Made by a program: the position numbers and the translations under genes
Notes under the pieces: generated by a model
What the model was told of the DNA's origin: nothing
The model's database searches: none
The model's input: the letters and a program-made list of their open reading frames with translations, nothing else
In this document: positions 14,366 to 22,153 of the stretch, one piece after another
Layout: every line of letters starts with the position of its first letter
Position numbering within the stretch: position 1 is the stretch's first letter
Assembly: GCA_900299205.1 (NCBI GenBank)
Contig: OMIW01000201.1
Location: 1 to 22,153, forward strand
Length of the DNA: 22,153 bases
Direction of reading: 5' to 3'
Origin: Pseudomonadota bacterium
Lineage (GTDB): Bacteria; Bdellovibrionota_C; UBA2361; OMIW01

Positions 14366-17356
14366 ATGGCGTCGCGAGAACTTGATGGGAACGTTCCGAA
14401 CTCCAAAAATCAATTGACCCCAGGTGGTCGATTAGAGCAGGGTTCCTACTCAAATGGCAAAGTCCAGGCAGGACGTGACGAAAGTCTTCGAATCTTGATT
14501 CAGAATCGTCCGAATACGTTCACTCAACGAGGGGGCGATTCGGTTCAGGTGGAGCTGCTAAGTGAGGGGTTACGGGCCCGAGGGTGTGAGGTGGTTGTCG
14601 ACCTTAATGGTTCACAGGACCCGGGCGGTTTCGACCTAGTTCATCTCTATAACTTTGCGACGACCCAATATACCGAGCAGCTCGCAAAACGAGCCTATGC
14701 CGCCGGTGTTCCTTATGTGGTCACAACTCTCTACGAGGAGGTTCAGTTCTTCCACAATCAATCGCACCTTGTCGCCCAATACCTTTTTGACTACATACGT
14801 GCGGGCCAGTCGAGGCGATGGTGGGACCGTGCCATACTTGACTTATCAACAGCACCGATGGCTCGACGATTTCCGGCTGACTGGATCGTCTCTCATGCAG
14901 CAGCTCTATTTCCTAATGGTTCAAGAGAGACGGCGTCGATTAAGCGGGATTTTCCCGATGCAAAAAACCTAATTGAGATTCCCCTTGGTCACGAGGTAGG
15001 AGCGCTTGTTGGTCCTGAACAATTTATCGCTGAATATGGGATCAGAGATTTTGTCTTCTGCGTTGGCCGATTTGAGACTCGGAAGAATCAACTGATGTTG
15101 TTGCGTGCTCTCGAGGATTCCGATCTTCCAGTGGTGCTCGCGAGTGGAGGGTTTACCTATCAACCTGAATATGACGAGGCGATCAGGAACTTCAAACGGA
15201 AGGGGCGGACAATTATCATAGAACGAGTGAGCCCTGAAATGCTGTCATCAGCATATGCTGCATGCCGAATACATGCTCTACCTAGTTGGTATGAGCTCCC
15301 TGGGCATGTCTCACTCGAGGCAGCAGCTCACGGCAGAAATATTGTTGTGACGGATACCGGAACTCAGCCGGACTATTTTGGTACAAATGCATTTTACTGT
15401 CAGCCGTGGGATATCGAATCGATTGAAGCAGCAGTGCTTGCAGCCTGGAACGCTCCCGTTCTCGATGGGCTCGCGAGAGTAGCGAAAAGTTATTCATGGG
15501 AAACTACAGTGGACAAGACTCTTGAAGCATATCGGACAGTTGTGACGAGATCGGAACATATGAGCGCAGAATCCTGCTCTGCTCGTCAATCGGATGTGAC
15601 GCAGAACTCCGGCACGGTCGGAGGAGGGAGGGCTCTTATACGGCAAGCACAAAGTGCGGCACGCTCAGGTGACATGATGACTGCTCAGCGCATCGTAAGC
15701 GAATTAGCTGAACGGCTCCCTGATGACCTCGACGTGCTTCGCCTACAAGGAGGCCTCTTCATGGTTTCGGGCCGCTTTGTTGAGGCCCAGCATGCCCTGG
15801 GCCGGGCTTTAGAGCTTTTGTCGGGCGATTCTGATCTGGTGACTGCATTTTTGGTGTCGGCTTCGCGAGGAGAGTCTGGGATGATGCCCCTCACGGCCGC
15901 AGCTAAACTATTTGGCTCATCGGACGGGGCAATAAACGCGAAATGTCAGGCAGGCTCCGTTGATAGCAGTGATACGGTGGAGGTTATTCCGAGGCCATCC
16001 CAACGGTCCGCATCGGAAACCACAACTCAGCCACAATCGTCGACAGTAGACAGTCGACCGTCACTGGGTGATAAGGAGATTGAAAATACTCTTGTCGAAG
16101 CGGAGCTGCTCACACAGCGAGGAGAGTATGCGAGCGCTCATCGGATGCTCGATAGCATTATCGCGTCAAATCCAGCAAATATTCGAGCTCTGAGGTCGAA
16201 GGCTACCACTTTTCTGGTTGATAAGAAGGCACCAGAGGCGATACCCCTTTTCGAGGCAGTTATCGCAATTGACCCCGTCGATACTCGAGCCTTGACGGGA
16301 CTGGGTATGAGTCACGTCGCCCTGCGGCAGCATGCGACTGCCTATTCATATCTTGTTCGTGCGCTCAAGGCCGATCCAAGCCAGTCAATAGCACTGATTA
16401 ACCTCATGGAGTGTGCATATCTTCTGAATCGTTTTGATGATCTCGTAGTAGCTCTTGAGAAGCATCTTAATTCGCATCCGAAGGACAAAGAGATGCGATA
16501 TTGCTACGCTGCAGCGCTGTATCGGAGTGGTAGGATGTCGGAGGCGAAGCACGAGGTTGAAGCCGTCCTCAAAGAGGACTCCTCCCATCGGGGGGCGAAT
16601 GAGCTTATCAGTGTCATGCAGTCTATTAATGGGTCTTCCCAGCAGAATGACGGGAGAGGTAGCTCAATTGATGACCAGATTGGAGAGCTTGAGGTACTTA
16701 AAAAGAGGCACGAATACGGCACAATATTACAACGCTGCGACCAGCTCTTAGATCAGACAGTTACCGATGGCTCTCTGAGAGAGCGGATCATGATCCTTAA
16801 AGCCGAGAGTCATGCGCTTTCTGGGGATGAGGAACATGCCAAGGCGGTCTACTCTCGAGTCCTTGAGAGTAATCCTCAGTCGAGTCGTGCTTTGAGTGGT
16901 CAGGGCGCTCTCGCCGCTTATAGAAGTGGCTGGGAGCGAGCAGAGGAGCTCTTCACTCGCGCGAGAGATCTCGACGGGCGCAACGATGCGGCATGGGCGG
17001 GTCTTGGGTTATGTGCTCGGATTGGTGGTCGGTGGGAAGATGGCTGGGATGCATTCCTCCATTCTCTCGATATAAATCCAGAGAATCTCGGAGCCCTCTA
17101 TGGAGCTATCGATGTAGGGTACCATCTTGGGCGTCTTTCAGATATCGAGAAGCTTATTCGAGGTTATCTCAAGCTTCACGCGGGGGATGCGGAACTGCTT
17201 CTCTCTCTTGGCGACTGTTTATTAGCGCAAGGAAAGCAAAGCGAAGCGGAGGCTTGTCTTGAGAAGCTCGGTTCTCTTGAGCCAAATGGTGATCGGTATC
17301 GTCAGCTGGCGGTGAGGCTCGCTGAATCGCGGGTAGGGACCGAAAATCGGCAATAG
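14366..17356 (+). CDS. Glycosyltransferase (GT-B fold) fused to a long TPR array
   Basis: Probably adds a sugar from a nucleotide-sugar donor to a surface glycan or protein. I choose ATG 14366, with GGGAAG five bases upstream; an in-frame ATG at 14330 lacks a ribosome-binding site and follows a hairpin. The product is 996 aa. Residues about 41-395 form a GT4-like GT-B domain: a LRILIQNRP first strand, a FVFCVGRFETRKNQ start of the donor-binding half (about 230), and the E-x7-E donor motif in YELPGHVSLEAA (Glu310 and Glu318). Residues about 420-990 are tetratricopeptide-type repeats, interrupted by a Ser/Thr/Gln-rich linker near 530-560; repeat phrases such as FEAVIAIDP and YSRVLESNP mark individual units. 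TPR-fused glycosyltransferases often act on proteins, which would fit the pilin gene 3 kb downstream. Confidence 0.85.
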   Translation: MASRELDGNVPNSKNQLTPGGRLEQGSYSNGKVQAGRDESLRILIQNRPNTFTQRGGDSVQVELLSEGLRARGCEVVVDLNGSQDPGGFDLVHLYNFATTQYTEQLAKRAYAAGVPYVVTTLYEEVQFFHNQSHLVAQYLFDYIRAGQSRRWWDRAILDLSTAPMARRFPADWIVSHAAALFPNGSRETASIKRDFPDAKNLIEIPLGHEVGALVGPEQFIAEYGIRDFVFCVGRFETRKNQLMLLRALEDSDLPVVLASGGFTYQPEYDEAIRNFKRKGRTIIIERVSPEMLSSAYAACRIHALPSWYELPGHVSLEAAAHGRNIVVTDTGTQPDYFGTNAFYCQPWDIESIEAAVLAAWNAPVLDGLARVAKSYSWETTVDKTLEAYRTVVTRSEHMSAESCSARQSDVTQNSGTVGGGRALIRQAQSAARSGDMMTAQRIVSELAERLPDDLDVLRLQGGLFMVSGRFVEAQHALGRALELLSGDSDLVTAFLVSASRGESGMMPLTAAAKLFGSSDGAINAKCQAGSVDSSDTVEVIPRPSQRSASETTTQPQSSTVDSRPSLGDKEIENTLVEAELLTQRGEYASAHRMLDSIIASNPANIRALRSKATTFLVDKKAPEAIPLFEAVIAIDPVDTRALTGLGMSHVALRQHATAYSYLVRALKADPSQSIALINLMECAYLLNRFDDLVVALEKHLNSHPKDKEMRYCYAAALYRSGRMSEAKHEVEAVLKEDSSHRGANELISVMQSINGSSQQNDGRGSSIDDQIGELEVLKKRHEYGTILQRCDQLLDQTVTDGSLRERIMILKAESHALSGDEEHAKAVYSRVLESNPQSSRALSGQGALAAYRSGWERAEELFTRARDLDGRNDAAWAGLGLCARIGGRWEDGWDAFLHSLDINPENLGALYGAIDVGYHLGRLSDIEKLIRGYLKLHAGDAELLLSLGDCLLAQGKQSEAEACLEKLGSLEPNGDRYRQLAVRLAESRVGTENRQ

Positions 17357-17442
17357 ATCGGAAAAAGGGCAGGGGGTAATTTTGATGGGGGATGAGGTGG
17401 CCATTCGAATCTCCTCGCGCGCTGTTTGAGGGTGAGATTTAT

Positions 17443-18744
17443 ATGAATGTGCTTCTTATCAATCAGTATTGGTTCGCAAAGGAGTGGCGGGAGGATGGTC
17501 ATCGGGTGGTATCGATTGGTCGATATCCTTACCTCGATGTCAACGTCCCGTATGGTATTTCCCACATCAATCACATACTCGGATACTATCTACCCGATTT
17601 TTTTCCCGATGTTGTTGTCATCTACGACGATAGCACACCACTATCGGTCTTTGGGCTCGACGAGCTTAACGTTCCGATCCTGTTTTATTCTGTTGATACA
17701 CATCATCACTTCGAGCGGCACCGCGAACTAAGTGAGGCGGCTGATAAAACTTTGATTGCACAGAGTGACTTTCTTCCGTTCTTTCGGGAGAAGGACCATC
17801 AGGTCGAATGGTTCCCCCTGTGGGCCTCCGTTGAATATGAGGGATCGGTAGAAAAAGAGCTGGGTGCATGTTTTGTCGGAACGCTCAATCCAACTCTTAA
17901 TCCGAGGAGAGTGGATTTTTTCAACAGACTTCAATCGTGCGTTCCTGTGACCGTTACCACCGGTTCTTTCCAGAGTATCTTCCCTAAGAGCCACATCGTC
18001 ATTAATCAGACAGTCAAGGGGGATCTAAATTTTCGCGTGTTCGAGGCGATGATGTCGGGTTCTCTGCTTCTTACCGAAGCTACCGGAAATGGGTTACATG
18101 AGCTGTTTAAAGAGGGTGAGGTTCTCGTCACATACACCCCCGATGATCACATGGATGCAGCGGAAAAAATCGCCTTTTTCCTCGCTCATAAGGACAGGGC
18201 GCGCAGCATTGGTGAGGCAGGGCGAGCCGAAATACTCCGCGCACATCTCCCTCGTCATAGAGCTGATGTGATCGGCAATATGTTGAGCACTCTTCAATTC
18301 CAGGGAGGGCGACATCGACACCTCGGGATGATGACGAATCACGTGCACTTGGCTTTGAGTAGACGCGCGCTTCCGCATGTGGCTCTTCGGATTGAGGCAC
18401 TCGCAGCCGCGGCCCTTGCGCTTGAACAGGCGATCTCAGCGGGGGAACAGATCACCCACACCCAAGCCGCGATGGCAGTGGCGGGTTGCCTTGAGTATGA
18501 CGTACTGCAGCAATCCTCGGCTGGTGCTCGGTTGATTGATCAGGCGATTGAGGCGTGGCCGGGATCTCCGGTTCTTGGATTGGTTCGTATCTGGAGGCTC
18601 ATGCAAAATGGGCGAGAGGGGGAGGCTCGGGTCTGTGCAGCCAACACCTTTTTAGGCGAAGCGGACCAGATTTGTGTTCAGGCTCAACAGTTGAAAGCTC
18701 TTATCACTGAGATGTACGGTGAGTCAGGGAATAGTTCGTCTTAA
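17443..18744 (+). CDS. CgeB-like glycosyltransferase
   Basis: Likely a sugar transferase of the CgeB/Glyco_trans_1_2 type. ATG 17443 is preferred over an in-frame ATG at 17392 because it follows GAGGGTGAG and begins directly with the first strand MNVLLINQYW. The product is 433 aa. Residues 1-130 form the acceptor-side half (SVDTHHHFERH near 83-93). Residues about 140-290 form the donor half (ACFVGTLNPTLNPRR, then NFRVFEAMMSGSLLL with Glu201, then a GEVLVTYTPDD segment). The last 140 residues look alpha-helical and may be TPR-like, with no clear family. It lies 86 bases after the TPR-glycosyltransferase and 31 before the next one, so all three are probably one operon. Acceptor and sugar are unknown. 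Confidence 0.82.
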   Translation: MNVLLINQYWFAKEWREDGHRVVSIGRYPYLDVNVPYGISHINHILGYYLPDFFPDVVVIYDDSTPLSVFGLDELNVPILFYSVDTHHHFERHRELSEAADKTLIAQSDFLPFFREKDHQVEWFPLWASVEYEGSVEKELGACFVGTLNPTLNPRRVDFFNRLQSCVPVTVTTGSFQSIFPKSHIVINQTVKGDLNFRVFEAMMSGSLLLTEATGNGLHELFKEGEVLVTYTPDDHMDAAEKIAFFLAHKDRARSIGEAGRAEILRAHLPRHRADVIGNMLSTLQFQGGRHRHLGMMTNHVHLALSRRALPHVALRIEALAAAALALEQAISAGEQITHTQAAMAVAGCLEYDVLQQSSAGARLIDQAIEAWPGSPVLGLVRIWRLMQNGREGEARVCAANTFLGEADQICVQAQQLKALITEMYGESGNSSS

Positions 18745-18775
18745 TGTTGAAACAAGGCGCGTATGAGGGGTTGCC

Positions 18776-19978
18776 ATGAGACGTGATGGCCCGCGTGGAG
18801 CCAAAGTATCACTTGCTGTCGATGTGAGGCTTTTTGCTTATCCGGAGTTGGGAGAGCGAGGGATCGGACATTATGTCGAGCCACATCTTCGTTCAACTTT
18901 CCGGGCTGGTACTCCGATCAATGTGACCTTAATCGTCGATAGAGAGGGGGACGTGCATCCGCTCATTTCCCGACTTTCTGTTGAGTTTGGGTGTCGCGTG
19001 GCGTCGCTGGAGCGGGTGAGAGACGAGGTTTTTGATATTGTGCACATACCTGACCCGATGACGATTCTTCCGGGCTATGATTCACCACTTCGGAGTCGTC
19101 CCCGTTCGGATGTTACGACCACCCTTTTTTACGACCTGATACCGCTTCGGATAGCTGATCAGCACATTGACCGGTGGGATCAGCGCTCTCGGGAGGTTTA
19201 CCTCAACCGACTGGAACAGGTGACCCAAAGCGACTGCCACATTTTTTCAATTTCAGACTGCACTCGTGTCGATCTCATCAGTCTTGCGGGGATTGATCCA
19301 GAGCGGATTACGACTATTCATGCCGGATGTAACTTTCAAGCGGAGTTTTCCGACCGAGGGGTTGACCAGGATAGTATCCGCGATATCTCCAGTCGTCATG
19401 GGATTCGGCTTCCGTTTTTTTTAATCGTCGGAGGAATCGAGAAACATAAAAATTTTCCCCTTGCACTCGAGGCGTTTGTGGCAACGCGGAAGTGCCATGC
19501 GTGCCAGCTCGTAGTAGTCGGCAGCTTCGGCGATCCGTATAAGCAGGCCTATAGGGACCTTTGTCGAGAGCAGGGGATCTCAGATGTGCTATTCACCGGA
19601 TTTCTTGAAAAAGAGGAGCTTCGGGCCCTCTATAACGCTACCACCGCGGTGTTGGTGCCCTCGCTGTACGAGGGGTTCGGGTTTCCCGCACTTGAAGCGA
19701 TGGAACAGGGCAGTCCCGTCATCGCGAGCTCTGCGGCGTCATTACCCGAAGTTGTCGGAGATGCTGGCTTCTTGTTGCCCCCGGATGATCCGATAGCGTG
19801 GAGCTTCACGATGCGACAGCTGTTGGAGCATCCCGATGGTCGAGAAGTTTATCGCCAGAAAGGCATATCCCAGGCTCGGCGATTCTCATGGCAGCGAAAC
19901 GGAGAGTTGGTACGCGAGGTTTGGAATAACCTCCTGAGTGCGAGGCAGGTCCGGCGGTTTCTTCAGGCTCACCCTTAA
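18776..19978 (+). CDS. Glycosyltransferase family 4 (group 1), mannosyltransferase-like
   Basis: A retaining GT-B enzyme of the type that builds O-antigen, capsule or protein-linked glycans on the cytoplasmic side of the inner membrane. The 400-aa product has an N-terminal acceptor half (strand [10 protein letters not shown], 11-20, and GERGIGHYV, 26-34) and a C-terminal donor half. The donor half starts at [13 protein letters not shown] (214-226) and contains the E-x7-E motif EGFGFPALE (Glu299 and Glu307) and the [10 protein letters not shown] loop (322-331). Start is ATG 18776 with GAGGGG six bases upstream. It is the last gene of the cluster; no clear terminator follows, but the palindromic region begins about 50 bases downstream. 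Family assignment is secure; the sugar is not. Confidence 0.9.
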   Translation: MRRDGPRGAKVSLAVDVRLFAYPELGERGIGHYVEPHLRSTFRAGTPINVTLIVDREGDVHPLISRLSVEFGCRVASLERVRDEVFDIVHIPDPMTILPGYDSPLRSRPRSDVTTTLFYDLIPLRIADQHIDRWDQRSREVYLNRLEQVTQSDCHIFSISDCTRVDLISLAGIDPERITTIHAGCNFQAEFSDRGVDQDSIRDISSRHGIRLPFFLIVGGIEKHKNFPLALEAFVATRKCHACQLVVVGSFGDPYKQAYRDLCREQGISDVLFTGFLEKEELRALYNATTAVLVPSLYEGFGFPALEAMEQGSPVIASSAASLPEVVGDAGFLLPPDDPIAWSFTMRQLLEHPDGREVYRQKGISQARRFSWQRNGELVREVWNNLLSARQVRRFLQAHP

Positions 19979-20018
19979 GGATAGGGTAATAACATCTCTC
20001 AAGCCTCAAAAATTTGCT

Positions 20019-20056
20019 TTGACATTATGTCCGATAATTAACGATTATCGGACATA
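20019..20056 (+). promoter_or_regulatory. Perfect 13-bp inverted repeat overlapping a promoter-like sequence
   Basis: TATGTCCGATAAT (20026-20038) and ATTATCGGACATA (20044-20056) are exact inverted copies around TAACG. A consensus -35 box TTGACA lies at 20019-20024 and GATTAT at 20043-20048 is a possible -10 (18-base spacing), so a protein on the palindrome would block the promoter. The half-sites also resemble those bound by Tn3/gamma-delta-type serine resolvases. No T-run follows, which argues against a terminator. Confidence 0.6.
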
Positions 20057-20215
20057 GGATCGCTATCCTATGACTAGGAACGTACTACGTACTACATAGT
20101 ACTTTGCATTTCATGAGAGGCTCTCCCGAATATGAGTTGACAAAGTTTGTCGGTGAGTGAGCCAAATTTTGCTCCGAATGCCGAAAAGCTAGTCTCCGGG
20201 ATGTCTAACTAGTTA
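20053..20215. repeat. Cluster of further short palindromes in the pre-pilin gap
   Basis: CATAGGAT-CGCT-ATCCTATG (20053-20072), GTACTA...TAGTAC (20082-20102, containing a GTACTAC tandem), GAGAG-G-CTCTC (20115-20125), GACAAA-G-TTTGTC (20139-20151, overlapping a second TTGACA at 20137-20142) and TAACTAGTTA (20206-20215). The remaining bases to 20443 hold no convincing gene; the stretch is AT-richer than its surroundings. Confidence 0.6.
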
Positions 20216-20443
20216 AATCTACTAATTATTTCACCAAAGTCTGCAACGGGAGTGGTGTGGCATGTTGTGTGCTAATTGGAATCTATTGGTTTGGTGTGAG
20301 GGATTGAATTAATGATCACGAGGCTGGTTTCAACAAGTGCTACCCATGAGGTTCGAAGGAGCGGTGATGGGTGTTAGTCGTCGGGATCATGGAGACCTTG
20401 AACGATTCTAAATATAACGATATTGCAGGTAGTGAGGTGGTAT

Positions 20444-20842
20444 ATGAAAAGGGTGGTTCGGAAAGAGAAGGGTTTTACGTTGATAGAGGTGCTGGTAGTT
20501 ATCGGAATAATAGGGATTTTAGCGGCGATAGCGGTGCCTCAGTTTGCGTCATACCGGAAGAAGGGGTACGACTCGATCGCTCGGAGCGACCTCAAGAATG
20601 CTGCGACGGCTGAAGAGGCCTTGTTTGCCGATGAGGGGCAATATAAAGGGTGCACTAAGCAAGAATGTCAGACCGTCCTCCCCGGCTTCGTCCTGTCGAA
20701 AGAGATGCAAACGAATGGGTCGCTGGTGATGGCAGCTGTTGGAAGCCCTTCGACTAGCTTCACGGGCTCGTCCTCCCACTCAAAGGGGACTGGTGCAGAT
20801 AAGCCCTTTACGTGGGATAGCAGCCAAGGGGGATTGCAATAA
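20444..20842 (+). CDS. Type IV pilin-like protein (prepilin)
   Basis: Structural subunit of a type IV pilus or a pseudopilus, processed and N-methylated by prepilin peptidase at the inner membrane. ATG 20444 is chosen because GAGGTGG lies just upstream; an in-frame TTG at 20423 has no such site. The 132-aa precursor has a basic leader ending in Gly10, followed by Phe11 of FTLIEVLVVIGIIGILAAIA. Glu15 is the conserved Glu5 of the mature pilin. The hydrophobic helix runs to about 30. The globular part (about 35-132) has Cys70 and Cys75, which could pair, and a Ser/Gly-rich C-terminal region ending FTWDSSQGGLQ. It is close in style to short PilA-like pilins of deltaproteobacterial groups. It stands alone, with a terminator behind it and three glycosyltransferases upstream. 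Confidence 0.92.
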   Translation: MKRVVRKEKGFTLIEVLVVIGIIGILAAIAVPQFASYRKKGYDSIARSDLKNAATAEEALFADEGQYKGCTKQECQTVLPGFVLSKEMQTNGSLVMAAVGSPSTSFTGSSSHSKGTGADKPFTWDSSQGGLQ

Positions 20843-20863
20843 GGATAACGACCAATTTCGTTT

Positions 20864-20901
20864 AAAGGGGAGGAGCGGTTCGGTCCCCCCCTTTCCCTTT
20901 T
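20864..20901 (+). terminator. Rho-independent terminator after the pilin gene
   Basis: AAAGGGGAGGA (20864-20874) pairs with TCCCCCCCTTT (20884-20894) with one mismatch, and a T-rich tail (CCCTTTTCT) follows. It is 22 bases after the pilin stop. On the other strand it could also help end the converging gene. Confidence 0.7.
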
Positions 20902-21009
20902 CTACGATTGCCCTCGGTGCGTATGCACCTACGGAATGCGCGGCAATCTCACCCCGCCCCCTCTCATCATCGTACCTGTCCGACATTCGTACCGGTGCGG
21001 CTGCCCCCT

Positions 21010-22153
21010 TCAGGGGGGGCACGTTCCACCTGGTCCCTGCCCGAGGAAGAAGCCTTGCAAAGATACAGCGTAATAGCTGGTAAAGCCGCTGGCCAAGAAC
21101 TCTCCCTCCTGATTTACTCCCTGCAATCGACACTGCACAACGTACGGCTTGTCGTCTTTGCTATCGACTGAAACGAGGTCGTGACACCACACCCCAGCCG
21201 CCGGATTGCTCTGGTTGCACCGACAATTCTTTCGTTGAGCAGCGCTCGCATTTGCGGGCAGAGTGCCGCAGGACGTACCACCGGCGGGCTCTTTCGGACG
21301 GATATCAAAGACCACCGTGATAGGAGTTGGCGCCGCCTTGCTCACTGGTGGAACAACGGAGATGTCTGTTTGGTCGACCGGTGGCGGGGTTCCCGCAAGA
21401 AAGACGGGATTCGTAACCTCCCGAGTTATCCGACTTGCCCCCCCAATCTTTACCCGTCGGAACTCGGCCACCCTGATGCCATTTTTGATAGAGACGATTC
21501 TCTGAAAGACCTCACAGGTGTACTTGCTTTTACCCTGGAAGCTTGGTCGCACCCGCCAAGAGATCCTCATCAATCGCTTGCTACCCTTTACCTTTACCGC
21601 CCGCGCAGTCTGGCCGCAGAAGGTGGGTTTTGACTTAGAGGGGTCGAAACAGGTAGCGGTGAAAGCGTCGGCGTATCCACATCCACATTTTCCTGGACGT
21701 GACTTTAAAGGGTCGGAATCGCACAGATCCCTGCCGCAGGCGAGCCCTCGGTCTTCATCCTCATCTTTATCAAAGGCGTTGTCCGGGCAGGGTGTTGAGG
21801 TTGGGGTCGCTGACGGCCTCGGGGTCGGGGTTTTCGATGGCGTTGCTGTGGGGGTGTTTATCGGGGTTGTCGTAGGAGTTCGCGTTATCGTAGGAGTTCG
21901 CGTTATCGTCGGAGTCGGTGTTATCGTCGGAGTCTCTGTAGCAGTCTGAGTGGGGGTGATGGTAGGCGTTGCGGTCGGCGTTAACGTAGGAGTTGCCGTT
22001 GCCGTCAGGGTTGGAGTGTTCGTTGGCGTTCGCGTCGGAGTTAGTGTTGGCGTTGGTGTGTTTGTCGGCGTAGGTGTGTTTGTCGGCGTAGGTGTCGGAG
22101 TCACCGCACTGAGAATGAACAAGACATCATCAAAGTTTGGACTAAGTGGAAGA
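21010..22153 (-). CDS. Secreted-type Thr-Pro-repeat protein with CGCG motif, N-terminus beyond the window
   Basis: The minus-strand frame is open from the right edge to a TGA at 21010-21012, so the N-terminus is missing; an internal TTG at 22122 is not the likely start because the frame continues upstream as [13 protein letters not shown]. About 110 residues of T-P repeats come first ([11 protein letters not shown] style), probably an extended, possibly glycosylated stalk. A Cys-rich segment follows: Asp/Glu-rich [13 protein letters not shown], then [18 protein letters not shown], the calcium-loop-like motif found in thrombospondin-type-3-like repeats of many secreted bacterial proteins. The remaining about 200 residues alternate beta-like strands with several Cys pairs ([17 protein letters not shown]) and I recognise no domain. 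A CCCCC-TGAA-GGGGG hairpin overlaps the stop codon. Surface or extracellular location is inferred. Confidence 0.8.
   Translation of the reverse strand, partial: LPLSPNFDDVLFILSAVTPTPTPTNTPTPTNTPTPTLTPTRTPTNTPTLTATATPTLTPTATPTITPTQTATETPTITPTPTITRTPTITRTPTTTPINTPTATPSKTPTPRPSATPTSTPCPDNAFDKDEDEDRGLACGRDLCDSDPLKSRPGKCGCGYADAFTATCFDPSKSKPTFCGQTARAVKVKGSKRLMRISWRVRPSFQGKSKYTCEVFQRIVSIKNGIRVAEFRRVKIGGASRITREVTNPVFLAGTPPPVDQTDISVVPPVSKAAPTPITVVFDIRPKEPAGGTSCGTLPANASAAQRKNCRCNQSNPAAGVWCHDLVSVDSKDDKPYVVQCRLQGVNQEGEFLASGFTSYYAVSLQGFFLGQGPGGTCPP
21778..22101 (-). repeat. Degenerate 6/18-base repeat array encoding Thr-Pro repeats
   Basis: The DNA is built on a 6-base theme with 18-base higher units. 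CGTAGGAGTTCGCGTTAT occurs exactly twice in tandem (21871-21906), followed by two diverged copies to 21942. GTGTGTTTGTCGGCGTAG occurs exactly twice (22056-22091). Exact neighbouring copies suggest recent slippage or unequal exchange, so copy number may vary between strains. Confidence 0.85.

Noticed and set aside
20203-20217. GTCTAAC and GTTAAAT close together, matching integron attC core patterns
   Set aside because: They are only two bases apart; a real attC needs tens of bases of paired arms between the cores, and no integrase or cassette array is present.
20371-20613. Plus-strand 80-codon frame overlapping the pilin start
   Set aside because: It overlaps the pilin out of frame and has none of its clear family signals.
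21181-21949. Plus-strand frames opposite the Thr-Pro protein (including a Gly/Val-rich one)
   Set aside because: They are complements of the repeat array, and the minus-strand frame carries the Cys-rich and CGCG motifs.
21871-22091. Regular short repeats considered as a CRISPR array
   Set aside because: The units are contiguous coding repeats of 6/18 bases with no unique spacers between them.

Overview
The window looks like chromosomal DNA of a Gram-negative bacterium, roughly 50-55 % GC by eye, with frequent GTG and TTG starts. The housekeeping run prs - rplY(ctc) - pth - rpsF - rplI resembles the order common in the former Deltaproteobacteria and Bdellovibrio-like lineages. The type IV pilin, the Thr-Pro-rich secreted protein with a CGCG calcium-loop-like motif, and the TPR-glycosyltransferases fit such a lineage, but I cannot place it to phylum with certainty.

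Layout. (1) 1-4873: the end of an unidentified plus-strand reading frame cut by the window edge, converging on a complete minus-strand gltB (glutamate synthase large subunit). (2) 4874-5536: a divergent intergenic region with a tRNA-Gln(UUG) gene and two short tandem repeats; the second repeat runs into the prs start. (3) 5537-9361: the plus-strand housekeeping block prs, rplY, pth, rpsF, rplI (PRPP synthesis, ribosomal proteins bL25, bS6 and bL9, peptidyl-tRNA hydrolase). rpsR, normally between rpsF and rplI, is absent; a 161-bp spacer with a strong imperfect hairpin sits there instead. rplY has a promoter-like sequence and a structured leader. (4) 9390-12446: a tight plus-strand run of a LamG-like lipoprotein, ispH of the long plant/cyanobacterial type, and a PfkB/adenosine-kinase-type sugar kinase. 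(5) 12607-14329: an unidentified single-pass membrane-anchored protein and a 418-bp stretch with only a doubtful ORF. (6) 14366-19978: a three-gene glycosyltransferase cluster: a GT-B enzyme fused to a long TPR array, a CgeB-like glycosyltransferase, and a GT4-family glycosyltransferase. (7) 19979-20443: an AT-richer non-coding stretch with at least six short palindromes, including a perfect 13-bp inverted repeat beside a consensus -35 box. (8) 20444-20901: a type IV pilin-like gene with its own terminator. (9) 21010-22153: a minus-strand, Thr-Pro-rich secreted-type protein truncated by the window end.

Functionally, the left and centre hold nitrogen assimilation, nucleotide, translation and isoprenoid housekeeping genes. 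The right side looks like a cell-surface module (glycan assembly, pilin, extended secreted protein). The most unexplained signals are the palindrome cluster upstream of the pilin, the missing rpsR with its hairpin spacer, and the structured rplY leader.
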